DNA of 64,000 nt from Coleofasciculus sp937127375 (GTDB lineage Bacteria; Cyanobacteriota; Cyanobacteriia; Cyanobacteriales; Coleofasciculaceae): the NCBI GenBank assembly GCA_040218875.1, contig JAVJQP010000076.1; one strand, written 5' to 3'. A model generated the notes under the pieces. It saw only the letters and a program-made list of their open reading frames with translations, did not search any database and was not told the DNA's origin. Position 1 is the stretch's first letter. The number at the start of each line of letters is the position of its first letter. The translations under genes and the position numbers were made by a program. Shown here piece by piece: positions 17,109 to 26,900 of this stretch.

Positions 17109-18383
17109 ATGACTAATGAACTACTGCAACAAGTCCGGATTTTAGATCCGGTGTCTGGAACCGACCAACTCGCTGATGTGCTAATTACAGACGGCATCAT
17201 CAAGGCTGTTGCACCGAAAATTGCGGAGTGGTCAAGTGATACGGTGGTGCGGGATTGCCAAGGTCTAATTTTAGGGACTGGCTTAGTTGATCTTTACAGT
17301 CATTCGGGGGAACCCGGATATGAGGAACGAGAAACGTGGGCATCACTGCTGGCGGCGGCGACGGCGGGAGGCTTTACCCGACTAGCCATTTTGCCGGATA
17401 CCGTACCGCCGTTAGATAATCCTTCTGGACTTGCCCCTGTGCGCCAGCAGGAACGTTCCCATCCCAGCCAATCTTCCCCTCACCTGTATTACTGGGGGGC
17501 GATAACCCAGGGGGTGGAAGGACAACAGATGACAGAACTAGCTGAGTTAGCCGCCGCCGGCGTCGTGGGTTTTGCTGATGGGCGTCCTTTATCGAATCTG
17601 GCTTTACTGCGGCGAGTGTTAGAATACCTGCGCCCGTTGCCAATTCCTGTGGCGTTATGGGCGTGTGACCCGAAGTTAAAGGGAAATGGGGTGATGCGCG
17701 AAGGGGCGAATTCTATCCGTTTTGGTATCCCCGGAAATCCCGCCATGTCAGAATCAGCCGCATTATCTGCCATCATAGAAGTGGTGAGTGCGATCGCGAC
17801 TCCGGTTCATTTGATGCGTATCTCAACTTGTCGTGGTGTGGAATTGATTCAAGAGGCGAAAGCACGAGGCGTCCCAGTTACTGCCAGCACCTCTTGGATG
17901 CATTTGCTACTAGATACTCAAGATGTAAGTAATTATAATCCCAATTTACGCCTCGATCCCCCATTAGGCAATCCCGATGACCGCATCGCCCTCATTGAAG
18001 GCATTCGGGATGGCGTGATTGATGCTATTGCCATTGACCATACACCCTACAGCTACGAAGAGAAAACCGTTGCCTTTGCCGAAGCGCCACCGGGAGTTAT
18101 TGGTTTAGAGTTAGCGTTACCCTTACTTTGGCAATATTTAGTGGAAACGGGCGTATGTTCAGCATTGCAACTGTGGCAAACTATTAGCACAAATCCAGCG
18201 TCTTGTCTAGGTCAATCCCCCGCCAAGATAGCCAATGAGCAACCCGCCGAACTGGTGTTATTTAACCCGCAGCAGAGTTGGACAGTGGCACAAGATACCC
18301 TGAAATCCCTCTCTAGGAATACACCGTGGTTTGGGAAAAAACTTAGGGGGCGCACGGTTCAAACTTGGTCAGGACTGATGTAA
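17109..18383 (+). CDS. Dihydroorotase-like amidohydrolase with missing metal ligands
   Basis: The 424-residue protein aligns in layout with class I dihydroorotase, the third pyrimidine-synthesis enzyme, but key residues have changed. The first HxH is DLYSHS (61-66), so one His is Tyr. The region expected to read PHHL reads SWMHLL. The DHAPH segment reads DHTPY. The substrate-binding EPG after the first motif remains (GEPGYEERETW). Cyanobacteria commonly carry this divergent form beside a canonical PyrC. I infer it may be a non-catalytic partner or have another substrate. The ATG at 17109 is preferred to the GTG at 17100. Confidence 0.75.
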   Translation: MTNELLQQVRILDPVSGTDQLADVLITDGIIKAVAPKIAEWSSDTVVRDCQGLILGTGLVDLYSHSGEPGYEERETWASLLAAATAGGFTRLAILPDTVPPLDNPSGLAPVRQQERSHPSQSSPHLYYWGAITQGVEGQQMTELAELAAAGVVGFADGRPLSNLALLRRVLEYLRPLPIPVALWACDPKLKGNGVMREGANSIRFGIPGNPAMSESAALSAIIEVVSAIATPVHLMRISTCRGVELIQEAKARGVPVTASTSWMHLLLDTQDVSNYNPNLRLDPPLGNPDDRIALIEGIRDGVIDAIAIDHTPYSYEEKTVAFAEAPPGVIGLELALPLLWQYLVETGVCSALQLWQTISTNPASCLGQSPAKIANEQPAELVLFNPQQSWTVAQDTLKSLSRNTPWFGKKLRGRTVQTWSGLM

Positions 18384-18663
18384 TTTTATCCTTGAACAAC
18401 CATCTGTCTGTAGACAACCCTTCATTATAATCTCACGCCCGGAAACCGTAGGGGCGCACCGACGTTCATTGGTGTCAACTTAAGGTCGAAAAGCAATGCT
18501 GGTAAGGTTTTCAGCTATGTCTATCTACTGCTCAAAATTTCCCCCTCATCCCCTAACCCCAACTCCGATCCGTGGGGAGAAGGGGAACCAGATCGAGAGT
18601 AGATTGTTATACTGCCACTGGGAGATACTATTCAATCAAGACTCGATAAGCAGATAACCACTC
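18384..18663. other. Intergenic region upstream of clpB
   Basis: No gene is seen. A segment near 18449-18485 (GTAGGGGCGCACCGAC, then TGGTGTCAACTTAAG) shares words with 48225-48305. A CCCCTAACCCC / GGGGAGAAGGGG pair at 18551-18588 can form a hairpin, a common dispersed motif in this genome. No CIRCE operator (TTAGCACTC/GAGTGCTAA) was found ahead of clpB. Confidence 0.4.
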
Positions 18664-21327
18664 ATGCAGCCCACCGACGCCAGCAAATTTACCGACAAAG
18701 CCTGGGAAGCGATCGTTAAATCCCAAGACGTTGCCCGCCGCTGTCGCAATCAACAGCTAGAAGTTGAACATGTGGCGATCGCACTCGTGGAACAAGAGGG
18801 GTTAGCCGCCCGGATTCTATCACGGGTGACGGTGGATGTGCCGACGTTTAAGCAGCAATTGGAAGCCTTCGCCAACCGCCAAGCCAAGGTGAATAATGTG
18901 GATCAACTCTACCTGGGGCGAGGCTTGGATATTATGCTGGATAATGCCGAAGCCGCCCGAGTCGCCCTGGAAGATGATTATATTGCGGTTGAACATTTAC
19001 TCTTGGGATTAGCCGCCGATGAACGGATTGGACGCCGTTTGTTTAAAGGGTTTGACCTGGATAGTCCCAAACTCGAAGCCGCAATTAAAGCAATTCGGGG
19101 TTCGCAAAAAGTCACCGATCAAAGTCCAGAATCCCGCTATGAAGCGCTAGAGAAATTTGGGCGGGATTTGACCGAACAAGCCAAAGCAGGGAAACTTGAT
19201 CCGGTAATTGGGCGGGATGAAGAGATTCGTCGGGTGGTGCAAGTCTTATCCCGACGTTCTAAAAATAACCCGGTACTCATTGGCGAACCTGGTGTCGGTA
19301 AAACCGCGATCGCAGAAGGATTGGCACAACGGATAATTAATGGAGATGTGCCAGAATCTCTCAAAGAACGCCAGTTGATTTCCCTGGATATGGGAAGTTT
19401 AATTGCTGGGGCGAAATATCGAGGGGAATTTGAAGACAGACTCCGCGCCGTCTTACGGGAAGTAACCCAGTCCGATGGGCATATTGTCCTATTTATTGAT
19501 GAATTGCACACCGTTGTCGGTACCGGATCAGGTCAAGGGACAATGGATGCCGGGAATTTACTCAAACCCATGCTAGCGCGAGGCGAATTGCGCTGTATTG
19601 GGGCGACAACTTTAGATGAGTACCGCAAGCATATTGAAAAAGACGCCGCCTTGGAACGACGGTTTCAACAGGTACTGGTGCGACAGCCGACGGTGGACAA
19701 TACTATTTCTATTTTACGGGGACTTAAAGAACGCTACGAAGTTCACCATAATGTAACCATTACCGACTCCGCCTTAGTCGCCGCCGCGACGCTATCGAAT
19801 CGGTATATTAGCGATCGCTTTTTACCCGATAAAGCCATTGATTTAGTCGATGAAGCCGCCGCTAAGCTGAAAATGGAGATTACCTCCAAACCCGTGGAAC
19901 TCGAAGCGATTGATCGCAGGCTGATGCAGCTAAAGATGGAAAAGCTATCCCTAGAAGCCGAAAGTCAGCGTCAGGGTGTCGCCGCCGTTAGTAGTGCCTA
20001 TCAGTCGTCTCAGGAACGGTTAGACCGGATAGAGCAAGAAATTGAGCAACTCGAAACCAATCACCAACAGCTTAACGGACAATGGCAATCGGAAAAACAA
20101 CTTTTAGAAGAAATTAACGACCTGAAAAAAGAAGAAGACCAACTCCGGGTTAAAATTGAGCAGGCTGAACGCGCCTATGACCTAAACCAAGCTGCCCAGC
20201 TTAAGTATGGACAATTAGAAGTACTCCAGCACGATCGCGAGGCAAAAGAGACGATGATGCTGGAACTCCAAGCAAAGGGTTCCGCCTTACTCCGGGAACA
20301 AGTCACCGAAGCCGATATTGCCGAAATTGTCGCCAAGTGGACAGGGATTCCCGTAAAACGGCTGCTGGAGTCGGAACGCCAGAAACTGTTGCAGCTAGAA
20401 GGACATTTGCACAAACGGGTGATTGGACAAGGGGAAGCCGTAGAAGCCGTCGCCGCCGCCATTCGTCGCGCTAGGGCGGGAATGAAAGATCCCGGACGCC
20501 CCATCGGTTCATTCCTCTTCTTGGGACCCACAGGGGTGGGTAAAACGGAATTGGCGCGGGCGTTGGCACAGTTCCTTTTTGACAGTGAGGAGGCTTTAGT
20601 CCGGATTGATATGTCCGAGTATATGGAGAAACACGCCGTTTCCCGCTTGGTGGGTGCGCCTCCCGGATATGTGGGTTATGAAGAAGGGGGACAACTCACC
20701 GAAGCCATTCGCCGCCGCCCTTACTCGGTGGTATTGCTGGATGAAGTGGAAAAAGCACACCGAGATGTATTTAACATTTTATTACAAGTCCTTGACGACG
20801 GACGCATCACCGACTCCCAAGGGCGAACCGTGGATTTCCGCAATACGATTATTGTCATGACCAGTAATATTGGCAGTGATCATATCCTGAATGTAGCGGG
20901 AGATGATGCCCAATATGAGGAGATGCGGAAGCGAGTCACCGATGCATTAAGAAAGCAATTTCGCCCCGAATTCGTCAACCGTGTCGATGATATCATCATC
21001 TTCCATACCCTGACGCGCAAGGAACTGCGGCAAATTGTCGAGATTCAACTCAAACGGATTGAACGGTTGTTAGCGGATCAGAAAATCTCCATTGAACTGT
21101 CATCGACGGCGCAAGACTATGTGGTGAATGTCGGGTATGATCCCGTCTATGGGGCGCGTCCTCTGAAACGGGCAATCCAACGGCAACTCGAAAACCCAAT
21201 TGCCACCAAGTTATTGGAAAATACATTTGGGGCGGGAGATACAATCCTCGTTCATTGTGTGGATAACGCCCTCACCTTTGAGAAAAAGGAGGCGGTAAAT
21301 TTGCCGGAACCGCAATCGGTACATTGA
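18664..21327 (+). CDS. clpB: ClpB disaggregase chaperone
   Basis: ClpB is an AAA+ hexamer that, with DnaK, extracts proteins from aggregates after heat stress. The 887-residue protein has the double Clp N-repeat (about 1-150) and AAA-1 with Walker A GEPGVGKT (from 207), LFIDELHT and GATTLDEYRKHIEKD. A long middle-domain coiled coil covers about 410-530. AAA-2 has Walker A GPTGVGKT (from 621), LLDEVEKAHRDV and the sensor NIGSD. No ClpP-binding IGF loop is evident, in line with ClpB rather than ClpA/C. The N-domain differs from some cyanobacterial ClpB1 forms, and many cyanobacteria have two clpB genes; which paralogue this is cannot be decided here. The last ten bases are copied at 29096. Confidence 0.95.
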   Translation: MQPTDASKFTDKAWEAIVKSQDVARRCRNQQLEVEHVAIALVEQEGLAARILSRVTVDVPTFKQQLEAFANRQAKVNNVDQLYLGRGLDIMLDNAEAARVALEDDYIAVEHLLLGLAADERIGRRLFKGFDLDSPKLEAAIKAIRGSQKVTDQSPESRYEALEKFGRDLTEQAKAGKLDPVIGRDEEIRRVVQVLSRRSKNNPVLIGEPGVGKTAIAEGLAQRIINGDVPESLKERQLISLDMGSLIAGAKYRGEFEDRLRAVLREVTQSDGHIVLFIDELHTVVGTGSGQGTMDAGNLLKPMLARGELRCIGATTLDEYRKHIEKDAALERRFQQVLVRQPTVDNTISILRGLKERYEVHHNVTITDSALVAAATLSNRYISDRFLPDKAIDLVDEAAAKLKMEITSKPVELEAIDRRLMQLKMEKLSLEAESQRQGVAAVSSAYQSSQERLDRIEQEIEQLETNHQQLNGQWQSEKQLLEEINDLKKEEDQLRVKIEQAERAYDLNQAAQLKYGQLEVLQHDREAKETMMLELQAKGSALLREQVTEADIAEIVAKWTGIPVKRLLESERQKLLQLEGHLHKRVIGQGEAVEAVAAAIRRARAGMKDPGRPIGSFLFLGPTGVGKTELARALAQFLFDSEEALVRIDMSEYMEKHAVSRLVGAPPGYVGYEEGGQLTEAIRRRPYSVVLLDEVEKAHRDVFNILLQVLDDGRITDSQGRTVDFRNTIIVMTSNIGSDHILNVAGDDAQYEEMRKRVTDALRKQFRPEFVNRVDDIIIFHTLTRKELRQIVEIQLKRIERLLADQKISIELSSTAQDYVVNVGYDPVYGARPLKRAIQRQLENPIATKLLENTFGAGDTILVHCVDNALTFEKKEAVNLPEPQSVH

Positions 21328-21505
21328 ACAGGTTTCGTAAAAAATCTTCATTAAAGTTTTAGGAAAATCTCTCCCGAATTCCGCTACTATTCAGTTAGGA
21401 GCAGAATCCAGGACAGGGGCATCTCTAAAAAACCTTAAACGTTCGTAGTAAGCGATTTAGCGCCATCAGTGCCTCAACACTAACTACAAACACTTAAACC
21501 GATTG
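21317..21505. repeat. Segment duplicated at 29096-29288 (copy A: clpB tail and intergenic region)
   Basis: CGGTACATTGA, TCTCCCGAATTC, TATTCAGTTAG, AACGTTCG and the end CTAACTACAAACACTTAAACCGA all recur in order, with point changes and small gaps, at 29096-29288. Copy A overlaps the final codons of clpB, which shows that this is the source copy. Confidence 0.8.
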
Positions 21506-21562
21506 TCTTCTCAACTAGGCAAAAGTGACATTTGACTTTTGACCTTTAACGTTTGACTTGTT

Positions 21563-22546
21563 ATGTCTCTCATCTTCACCGTCGCGATTCCCACGTATAA
21601 TGGCGGAAGCCGAATCCCCGAAGTATTAGAACAACTGCGCCGCCAAACAGGTACAGAATCGATGCGCTGGGAAGTTATCGTTATTGATAACAACAGTACC
21701 GATAATACGGCTGAGATTGTTAAAGCTTATCAGGAAAACTGGTCTCCCGACATACCCCTACGATACTGCGTTGAAGCAAGACAAGGGGCAGGATTTGCCC
21801 GACAATTAGCCGTTCAGGAAGCCCAAGCCCCCCTGATTGGCTTTTTAGACGATGATAACATTCCCGCCCTCAACTGGGTGGCTGCCGCCGTTGCCTTTGC
21901 TCAAGCCTATCCCCAGGCGGGGGCGTATGGCAGTCAAATCCACCCAGACTTTGAAGTACCGCCTCCAGACAGCTTACGACCTATCTTACCTTTTTTAGCG
22001 ATCGCAGAACGCGGTGAGGAACCATTTCGCTACGAACCCCGTCAAAAGCTATTACCCCCGTCAGCCGGACTGGTAATTCGTAAACAAGCGTACCTCGACA
22101 GTGTTCCCAGTCAACTGATTTTAACAGGCAGAATTCAGGGAAATATGCTCACTGGGGAAGACTTAGAAATGTTATGTTATATGCAGCTCAACGGCTGGGA
22201 AATTTGGTATAACCCAGCCATGGAAATCAACCATAAAATCCCCCAGAAACGCTTACAGCGAGACTATTTAATTCCTTTTATGCGCGGGATTGGACTCAGC
22301 CGTTTTGTCACCCGCATGTTAAGCGTCAAGCCTTGGCAACGCCCCTTCCTCTTTTTTGCCTATACGGTTAACGATTTGCGGAAACTCATTATTCACAGCC
22401 TTAAATATCAGGGTAAAATTCAATCCGATTTAGTCGCCGCTTGTCAAAGGCAACTCGTTTTGAGTAGTTTAGAGAGTCCATTTTATTTATACAAGAATGG
22501 TTATTTTAGTCGCCCGAACCAAATCATTACCCTGAAAGGTAAGTAG
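21563..22546 (+). CDS. GT2 glycosyltransferase, HpsE-like
   Basis: A 327-residue family 2 (GT-A fold) glycosyltransferase. The N-terminus FTVAIPTYNGGSRIPEVL, the DNNSTDNT loop and the donor/metal-binding FLDDDN motif (about residue 95) match HpsE-type enzymes of hormogonium polysaccharide synthesis. GEDLEMLCYM and EINHKIPQKRLQRDYLIPFMRGIG are the acceptor-side blocks. It has no membrane segment. It opens a glycan locus running to 34.7 kb. A remnant of its last 17 codons survives at 29388-29440 in the duplicated module. The sugar transferred is unknown. Confidence 0.87.
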   Translation: MSLIFTVAIPTYNGGSRIPEVLEQLRRQTGTESMRWEVIVIDNNSTDNTAEIVKAYQENWSPDIPLRYCVEARQGAGFARQLAVQEAQAPLIGFLDDDNIPALNWVAAAVAFAQAYPQAGAYGSQIHPDFEVPPPDSLRPILPFLAIAERGEEPFRYEPRQKLLPPSAGLVIRKQAYLDSVPSQLILTGRIQGNMLTGEDLEMLCYMQLNGWEIWYNPAMEINHKIPQKRLQRDYLIPFMRGIGLSRFVTRMLSVKPWQRPFLFFAYTVNDLRKLIIHSLKYQGKIQSDLVAACQRQLVLSSLESPFYLYKNGYFSRPNQIITLKGK

Positions 22547-22612
22547 CTGGGTATAAATAAACTGACCCCTAAATACTGCTTGATTAAGGGAAGATGGGGA
22601 AGATGGGGAAAT

Positions 22613-22674
22613 TGTAGGGGCGGGTTTTACCACTAACCTTTGCTTTGCACCCTAATATAACTAAACCCGCCCCA
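22613..22674. repeat. Dispersed GGGGCGGGTTT...AAACCCGCCCC element, copy 3
   Basis: TGTAGGGGCGGGTTTTACC and CTAAACCCGCCCCAA flank a short centre. It lies just downstream of a GGGGAAGAT minisatellite stub (22588-22610), the same arrangement as copy 2. Confidence 0.88.
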
Positions 22675-22745
22675 AAGGATTACCAGCATTCTGCGACGAA
22701 TGACCAATGACATAAGACCAATGAAAAATGACTAATGACAGAACA

Positions 22746-23693
22746 ATGTCTGTAGACTTCACAGTAGCGATTCCTACCTATAATGGTGCCAGCCGTTTGC
22801 CGAAGCTGTTTGAGAAACTGCGACAGCAAACAGGTTTAGACCAGATTTACTGGGAAATTATTGTTATTGATAATAACAGTAGCGATAATACTGCCCAAGT
22901 AGTGCAGGAGTATCAAGGGAACTGGCTACCTGGTGTTCCCTTAACCTACATCCTGGAACCGGAACAAGGGGCGGCGTTTGCCAGATTACGGGCAGTACAA
23001 GAAGCACAGGGGGAACTGATTGGATTTTTAGATGATGATAACTTACCCAATCCAGACTGGATAGCCCAAGCGTATTCATTTGCCCAAGAACATCCCCAAG
23101 CCGGTGCATTTAGTGGGCAAATTCATGGGGACTTTGAAGTCGAACCGCCGGAAAATTTTCAACGCATCCAAGCCTTTTTAGCCATTCGAGAACATGGTTC
23201 CACCCCCCATCAATTTGAACCGCAAAATTTAAGATTACCGCCAGCGGCTTCATTAGTGGTGCGGAAAAAAGCCTGGTGTGAAACTGTACCGTCGCGTCCC
23301 ACATTAACAGGTAAATTACCCGGAGTAATGATACAGGGGGATGATTATGAACCCTTACTGTACATATATAAAGCTGGATGGGAAATTTGGTATCATCCTG
23401 ATTTGCATACCTATCATCAAATCCCCCACTGGCGATTAGAACGGAATTATTTACTCTTTATTTGTCGGGGTTGTGGTTTAGCCACATGTCAATTGCGGAT
23501 GATCAATGCCAAGGCTTGGCAAAAACCCATAATTTTTATCCGCACATTTCTAGGAAATTTACGTCGAGTTGTCTTTCATGTCGCCAAATATCGAAATCAA
23601 CTTAAAACCAATCTCGTTGCTGCCTGTGAAATGGAGTTTTTTTGGGGAAGTTTAATCAGTTGCTTTTTTTTATTTAGAAAATACAAAATATAA
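22746..23693 (+). CDS. GT2 glycosyltransferase, HpsE-like (paralogue of 29465)
   Basis: A 315-residue GT2 enzyme with FTVAIPTYNGASRLPKLF, DNNSSDNT, GFLDDDNLPNPDW and MIQGDDYEPLLYIYKAGW. It is close to 90% identical by eye to the product of 29465-30415 over the first 280 residues, so the two are recent duplicates. The C-terminal 30 residues differ. The frame opens at an ATG at 22728 inside TGACCAA-like repeat DNA; I chose the ATG at 22746 because the paralogue starts at the equivalent codon. It probably adds one sugar to the exopolysaccharide repeat unit. Confidence 0.87.
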   Translation: MSVDFTVAIPTYNGASRLPKLFEKLRQQTGLDQIYWEIIVIDNNSSDNTAQVVQEYQGNWLPGVPLTYILEPEQGAAFARLRAVQEAQGELIGFLDDDNLPNPDWIAQAYSFAQEHPQAGAFSGQIHGDFEVEPPENFQRIQAFLAIREHGSTPHQFEPQNLRLPPAASLVVRKKAWCETVPSRPTLTGKLPGVMIQGDDYEPLLYIYKAGWEIWYHPDLHTYHQIPHWRLERNYLLFICRGCGLATCQLRMINAKAWQKPIIFIRTFLGNLRRVVFHVAKYRNQLKTNLVAACEMEFFWGSLISCFFLFRKYKI

Positions 23694-23707
23694 GGTTGAT
23701 GTAAACG

Positions 23708-24838
23708 ATGCATGTTATAGTTTTAGAAGACAACCCATCAAGACTTGGTGGCAAAGAACGAAGTACACTGGATATTTGCTATAGTTTATATCAGCGGGGA
23801 CATCATATTCATCTACTTTATGCTGAAAAAGGAGATTTACTCCCCGATTATCAGAAGTTTTGTGATCAAATCATTCAAATCAACAGATTTAAAATCAGTC
23901 ATGATCAATCTCTAACAACTCACGTCCTATTCCGTTTATGGAATAACCTCGTCAAAATCTATAATATCCCTGGGGATATTGTCTATATTAATCAGTACCA
24001 TGACAGTCTTTTTGCTAGCGCTTTAGCGTTATTCAAAACGATTCCTCTCCTGTGTCACCTCCGCCACCCACCTCCACCAACGATGTATAAAAAATGGAGA
24101 TTGGGTCTTAAACTGGTCAAGCAATTTATTGCGATTTCCCATCAAACGAAACAGGATTGGGTTAATCAAGGATTTCCCGAAAAAAAAATAGCCGTAGTTT
24201 ATAATGGAATTAAGCCGACCTTATTCACTCCAGCCGAAAGCTCGTCTATAGTTAAGAATCAATGGGGCATTGATCAAGGCACAAAAGTAATAGCGTATGT
24301 GGGAAGACTGGATAAATCCAAGGGATTAGAAACTCTAATTCGTGGGTTTTCTCGGGTCTTAAAATCAGGGATCAATGCTATTTTGTTAATAGCAGGAAAA
24401 CCTTATCTTGAAGATTTACATTATCAAAACCATCTGGAAAGAATTGCCGATAAACTAGGAATAAAAACAGCGATTAAATTTACCGGACATCTAGAAAATC
24501 CAACTTGGGTTTATCCAATTAGTGATGTTACCGTTCTACCGAGTCTAGATTCTGAACCATTCGGGCGATCAATTATTGAATCAATGGCTTGTGGTACGCC
24601 AGTTATCGGCAGTTGTACTGGAGGAATTCCCGAAATTTTAACGGGAGAATTTAAAGTTGGCTTGTTTGAGCCAGGGAATGAACAGGATTTATCAACTGTA
24701 CTGACCAAACTGATAAAGTGGCGTGAAACAGACCCAACTTTGTCTCAGCGATGCCGTAACCATATTGTAGAACACTTCAACTTGGATAGAACCGTGAACG
24801 GGGTTGAGCAAATCATGCTAAACCTTGTTAACAAATGA
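23708..24838 (+). CDS. GT4 glycosyltransferase
   Basis: A 376-residue GT-B fold retaining glycosyltransferase. The N-terminal domain has the acceptor-side NPSRLGGKERSTLDICYSL block. The C-terminal domain has VIAYVGRLDKSKGLETLI, and the GT4 EX7E region in LDSEPFGRSIIESMACGTPVIG with its donor-binding glutamates. It starts 14 bases after the preceding GT2 stop and is surely in the same operon. Confidence 0.88.
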   Translation: MHVIVLEDNPSRLGGKERSTLDICYSLYQRGHHIHLLYAEKGDLLPDYQKFCDQIIQINRFKISHDQSLTTHVLFRLWNNLVKIYNIPGDIVYINQYHDSLFASALALFKTIPLLCHLRHPPPPTMYKKWRLGLKLVKQFIAISHQTKQDWVNQGFPEKKIAVVYNGIKPTLFTPAESSSIVKNQWGIDQGTKVIAYVGRLDKSKGLETLIRGFSRVLKSGINAILLIAGKPYLEDLHYQNHLERIADKLGIKTAIKFTGHLENPTWVYPISDVTVLPSLDSEPFGRSIIESMACGTPVIGSCTGGIPEILTGEFKVGLFEPGNEQDLSTVLTKLIKWRETDPTLSQRCRNHIVEHFNLDRTVNGVEQIMLNLVNK

Positions 24839-24878
24839 ACGCTTATCCTTAGTTTATTGATGAATAAACTTAAGATCT

Positions 24879-25859
24879 ATGCCAAAAATATCAGTCGTTA
24901 TTCCAGCCTACAATGCGGCAAAAACCATAAAAGAAACGATTCAATCGGTTTTAAACCAAACTTTTACTGACCTTGAGTTAATTATCATCAACGATGGGTC
25001 TCAAGATGCGACATTGGAGATTGTTGAACGTATCCCAGACCCTCGAATTCGCCTATTTTCTTACCCTAACGCTGGACCGACGGTCAGTCGCAACCGGGGA
25101 ATTTTTCATGCAGTTGGAGACTATATTTCTTTTATTGATGCTGATGACTTATGGACTCCGGATAAACTTGAATCTCAATTTAATGCGCTGCAAACCAATC
25201 CGCAAGCGGCTGTGGCTTATAGCTGGACAAATTCTATTGATGAAAGGGGTAAACTACTACGTCGAGGGTTTTACGTTCAGTTGAATGGTGATGTCTACAA
25301 AACCCTCTTAGTTATTAATTTTTTGGAAAATGGTTCTAACCCCTTAATTCGTCGAACGGCGTTAGTGGAAATGGGGGGATTTGAAGAGTCCCTGACTCAT
25401 GGGGAAGATTGGGATATGTGGCTAAGATTGGCGTCCTCCTATGATTTCGTGGCGGTGCCATCTCCTCAAGTTTTATATCGAATCTCTCCCAGTTCAGCCT
25501 CCTCTGACGTTTTCAAGCAGGAAGAAGGCTGTTTAATCATGATTGAACGAGCGTTCACGCAAGTTCCTGAATCCTTACAGAATTTGAAACGGCTAACTCT
25601 GGCTAATCTTTACAAATATCTGACGAGTAAAGCTCTGGAAGGGATTCCTAGCCGAGCCAACAGTCTAGCTGCTGCACGATTTATTGGGTTAGCACTCAGA
25701 AATGATCCGTCTCTGCTGGGAACACGGGTTTTGGGGAAGGTATTATTTAAGATTGCCCTAACCCTGATGTTACCGTCTCAACAGACGCAACGATTGTTGA
25801 CGAAATTTAATCGGATTTTTAATACTACAAGTTTATTAGGTTATTTGAAATTCTCTTAA
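24879..25859 (+). CDS. GT2 glycosyltransferase
   Basis: A 326-residue GT-A enzyme: ISVVIPAYNAAKTIKETIQS, INDGSQDAT, FIDADDLWTPDKLE (DxD region near 88), and the catalytic-base block GEDWDMWLRLASSYDF. It is one of four related enzymes (with 25893, 30428 and 31456) that share a C-terminal extension of about 110 residues containing a YKYLT...A(L)EG block. The extension is not part of the GT2 domain. It follows the GT4 gene by 40 bases. The spread of similarity suggests older tandem duplication than for the HpsE-like pair. Confidence 0.87.
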   Translation: MPKISVVIPAYNAAKTIKETIQSVLNQTFTDLELIIINDGSQDATLEIVERIPDPRIRLFSYPNAGPTVSRNRGIFHAVGDYISFIDADDLWTPDKLESQFNALQTNPQAAVAYSWTNSIDERGKLLRRGFYVQLNGDVYKTLLVINFLENGSNPLIRRTALVEMGGFEESLTHGEDWDMWLRLASSYDFVAVPSPQVLYRISPSSASSDVFKQEEGCLIMIERAFTQVPESLQNLKRLTLANLYKYLTSKALEGIPSRANSLAAARFIGLALRNDPSLLGTRVLGKVLFKIALTLMLPSQQTQRLLTKFNRIFNTTSLLGYLKFS

Positions 25860-25892
25860 TTTCGTCAGTAGTATTAATTTTATAAATAGAAA

Positions 25893-26864
25893 ATGAATAT
25901 GCCAAGTATATCGGTGATTGTTCCAGTTTTTAACGGAGAAATAACCATTAAAGAAACGATTCAATCCGTCTTAAACCAAACCTTTCAAGATTTTGAAATT
26001 ATTGTCATTAATGATGGATCTCAAGATAAAACCTTAGACATAATTGAGAGTTTTAATTCTCCCAAGATCCAAGTCTTCTCCTATACCAACAGGGGACCAG
26101 CCGTGAGTCGCAATCGAGGTCTTGACCACGCCACTGGTGAGTTTATTTCGTTTCTCGATGCAGATGATCTCTGGACGCCGGATAAATTAGAGGCTCAATT
26201 AAACGCTTTGCACGCTAATCCTCAAGCGGCGGTTGCTTATAGTTGGACAGATTATATCAATGAATCCGGTCAATTTTTATATCCAGATGAGCGGATTGCT
26301 GAGACTGGAGATGTTTATGCCAAACTATTAGTGACTAATTTTTTACACAATGGCTCAAACCCGTTAATTCGCCGCAAAGCATTGCAGGAAATTGGTTGCT
26401 TTGATGAGTCACTCTGGGGGTCTGAGGATTGGGATATGTGGTTGCGCCTAGCCGCACGCTATCCTTTTACCGTTGTGCCATACCCCCATAATTTATATCG
26501 GATTTCAGGGTATTCAATTTCGTCTAATATTCAAACCCAAGCCAAAGAATGTTTAAAAGTAATTGAGAAAGCCTTTGCTCAAGCCCCTGATTCCCTACAG
26601 CACCTCAAAAAACAAAGCCTAGCTAAGCTTTACCAGTATTTAACCTTTAAAGCACTTGAGGGTTTGCCGAATCGCCATAAAGGTTGGCTAGCTGCCCAGT
26701 ATTACTGGTATACTATTAGCGCTTATCCTCATCTGCTGTGGCAGCGAAAAAAATTAATGGTTGTCATCTTGCTTAAAATTATCTTATGGCTCCTACTGCC
26801 GCCACACCAGGCTCGGTTATTTTCAAAACATGGCGGGTCAGTTCTTTCATCAGAGCAAAAATAA
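25893..26864 (+). CDS. GT2 glycosyltransferase
   Basis: A 323-residue paralogue of the preceding gene with ISVIVPVFNGEITIKETIQS, INDGSQDKT, FLDADDLWTPDKLE and SEDWDMWLRLAARYPF. The same C-terminal extension is present (YQYLTFKALEGLPNR). Two possible ATG starts, at 25893 and 25899, differ by two residues. It begins 34 bases after the previous stop. The donor and acceptor cannot be inferred. Confidence 0.87.
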   Translation: MNMPSISVIVPVFNGEITIKETIQSVLNQTFQDFEIIVINDGSQDKTLDIIESFNSPKIQVFSYTNRGPAVSRNRGLDHATGEFISFLDADDLWTPDKLEAQLNALHANPQAAVAYSWTDYINESGQFLYPDERIAETGDVYAKLLVTNFLHNGSNPLIRRKALQEIGCFDESLWGSEDWDMWLRLAARYPFTVVPYPHNLYRISGYSISSNIQTQAKECLKVIEKAFAQAPDSLQHLKKQSLAKLYQYLTFKALEGLPNRHKGWLAAQYYWYTISAYPHLLWQRKKLMVVILLKIILWLLLPPHQARLFSKHGGSVLSSEQK

Positions 26865-26900
26865 TTTAAACTGTAGACGATAGTTCAATCAGTTCTGGGG

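Noticed and set aside
18600..18663. Search for a CIRCE heat-shock operator before clpB
   Set aside because: No TTAGCACTC/GAGTGCTAA inverted repeat was found.
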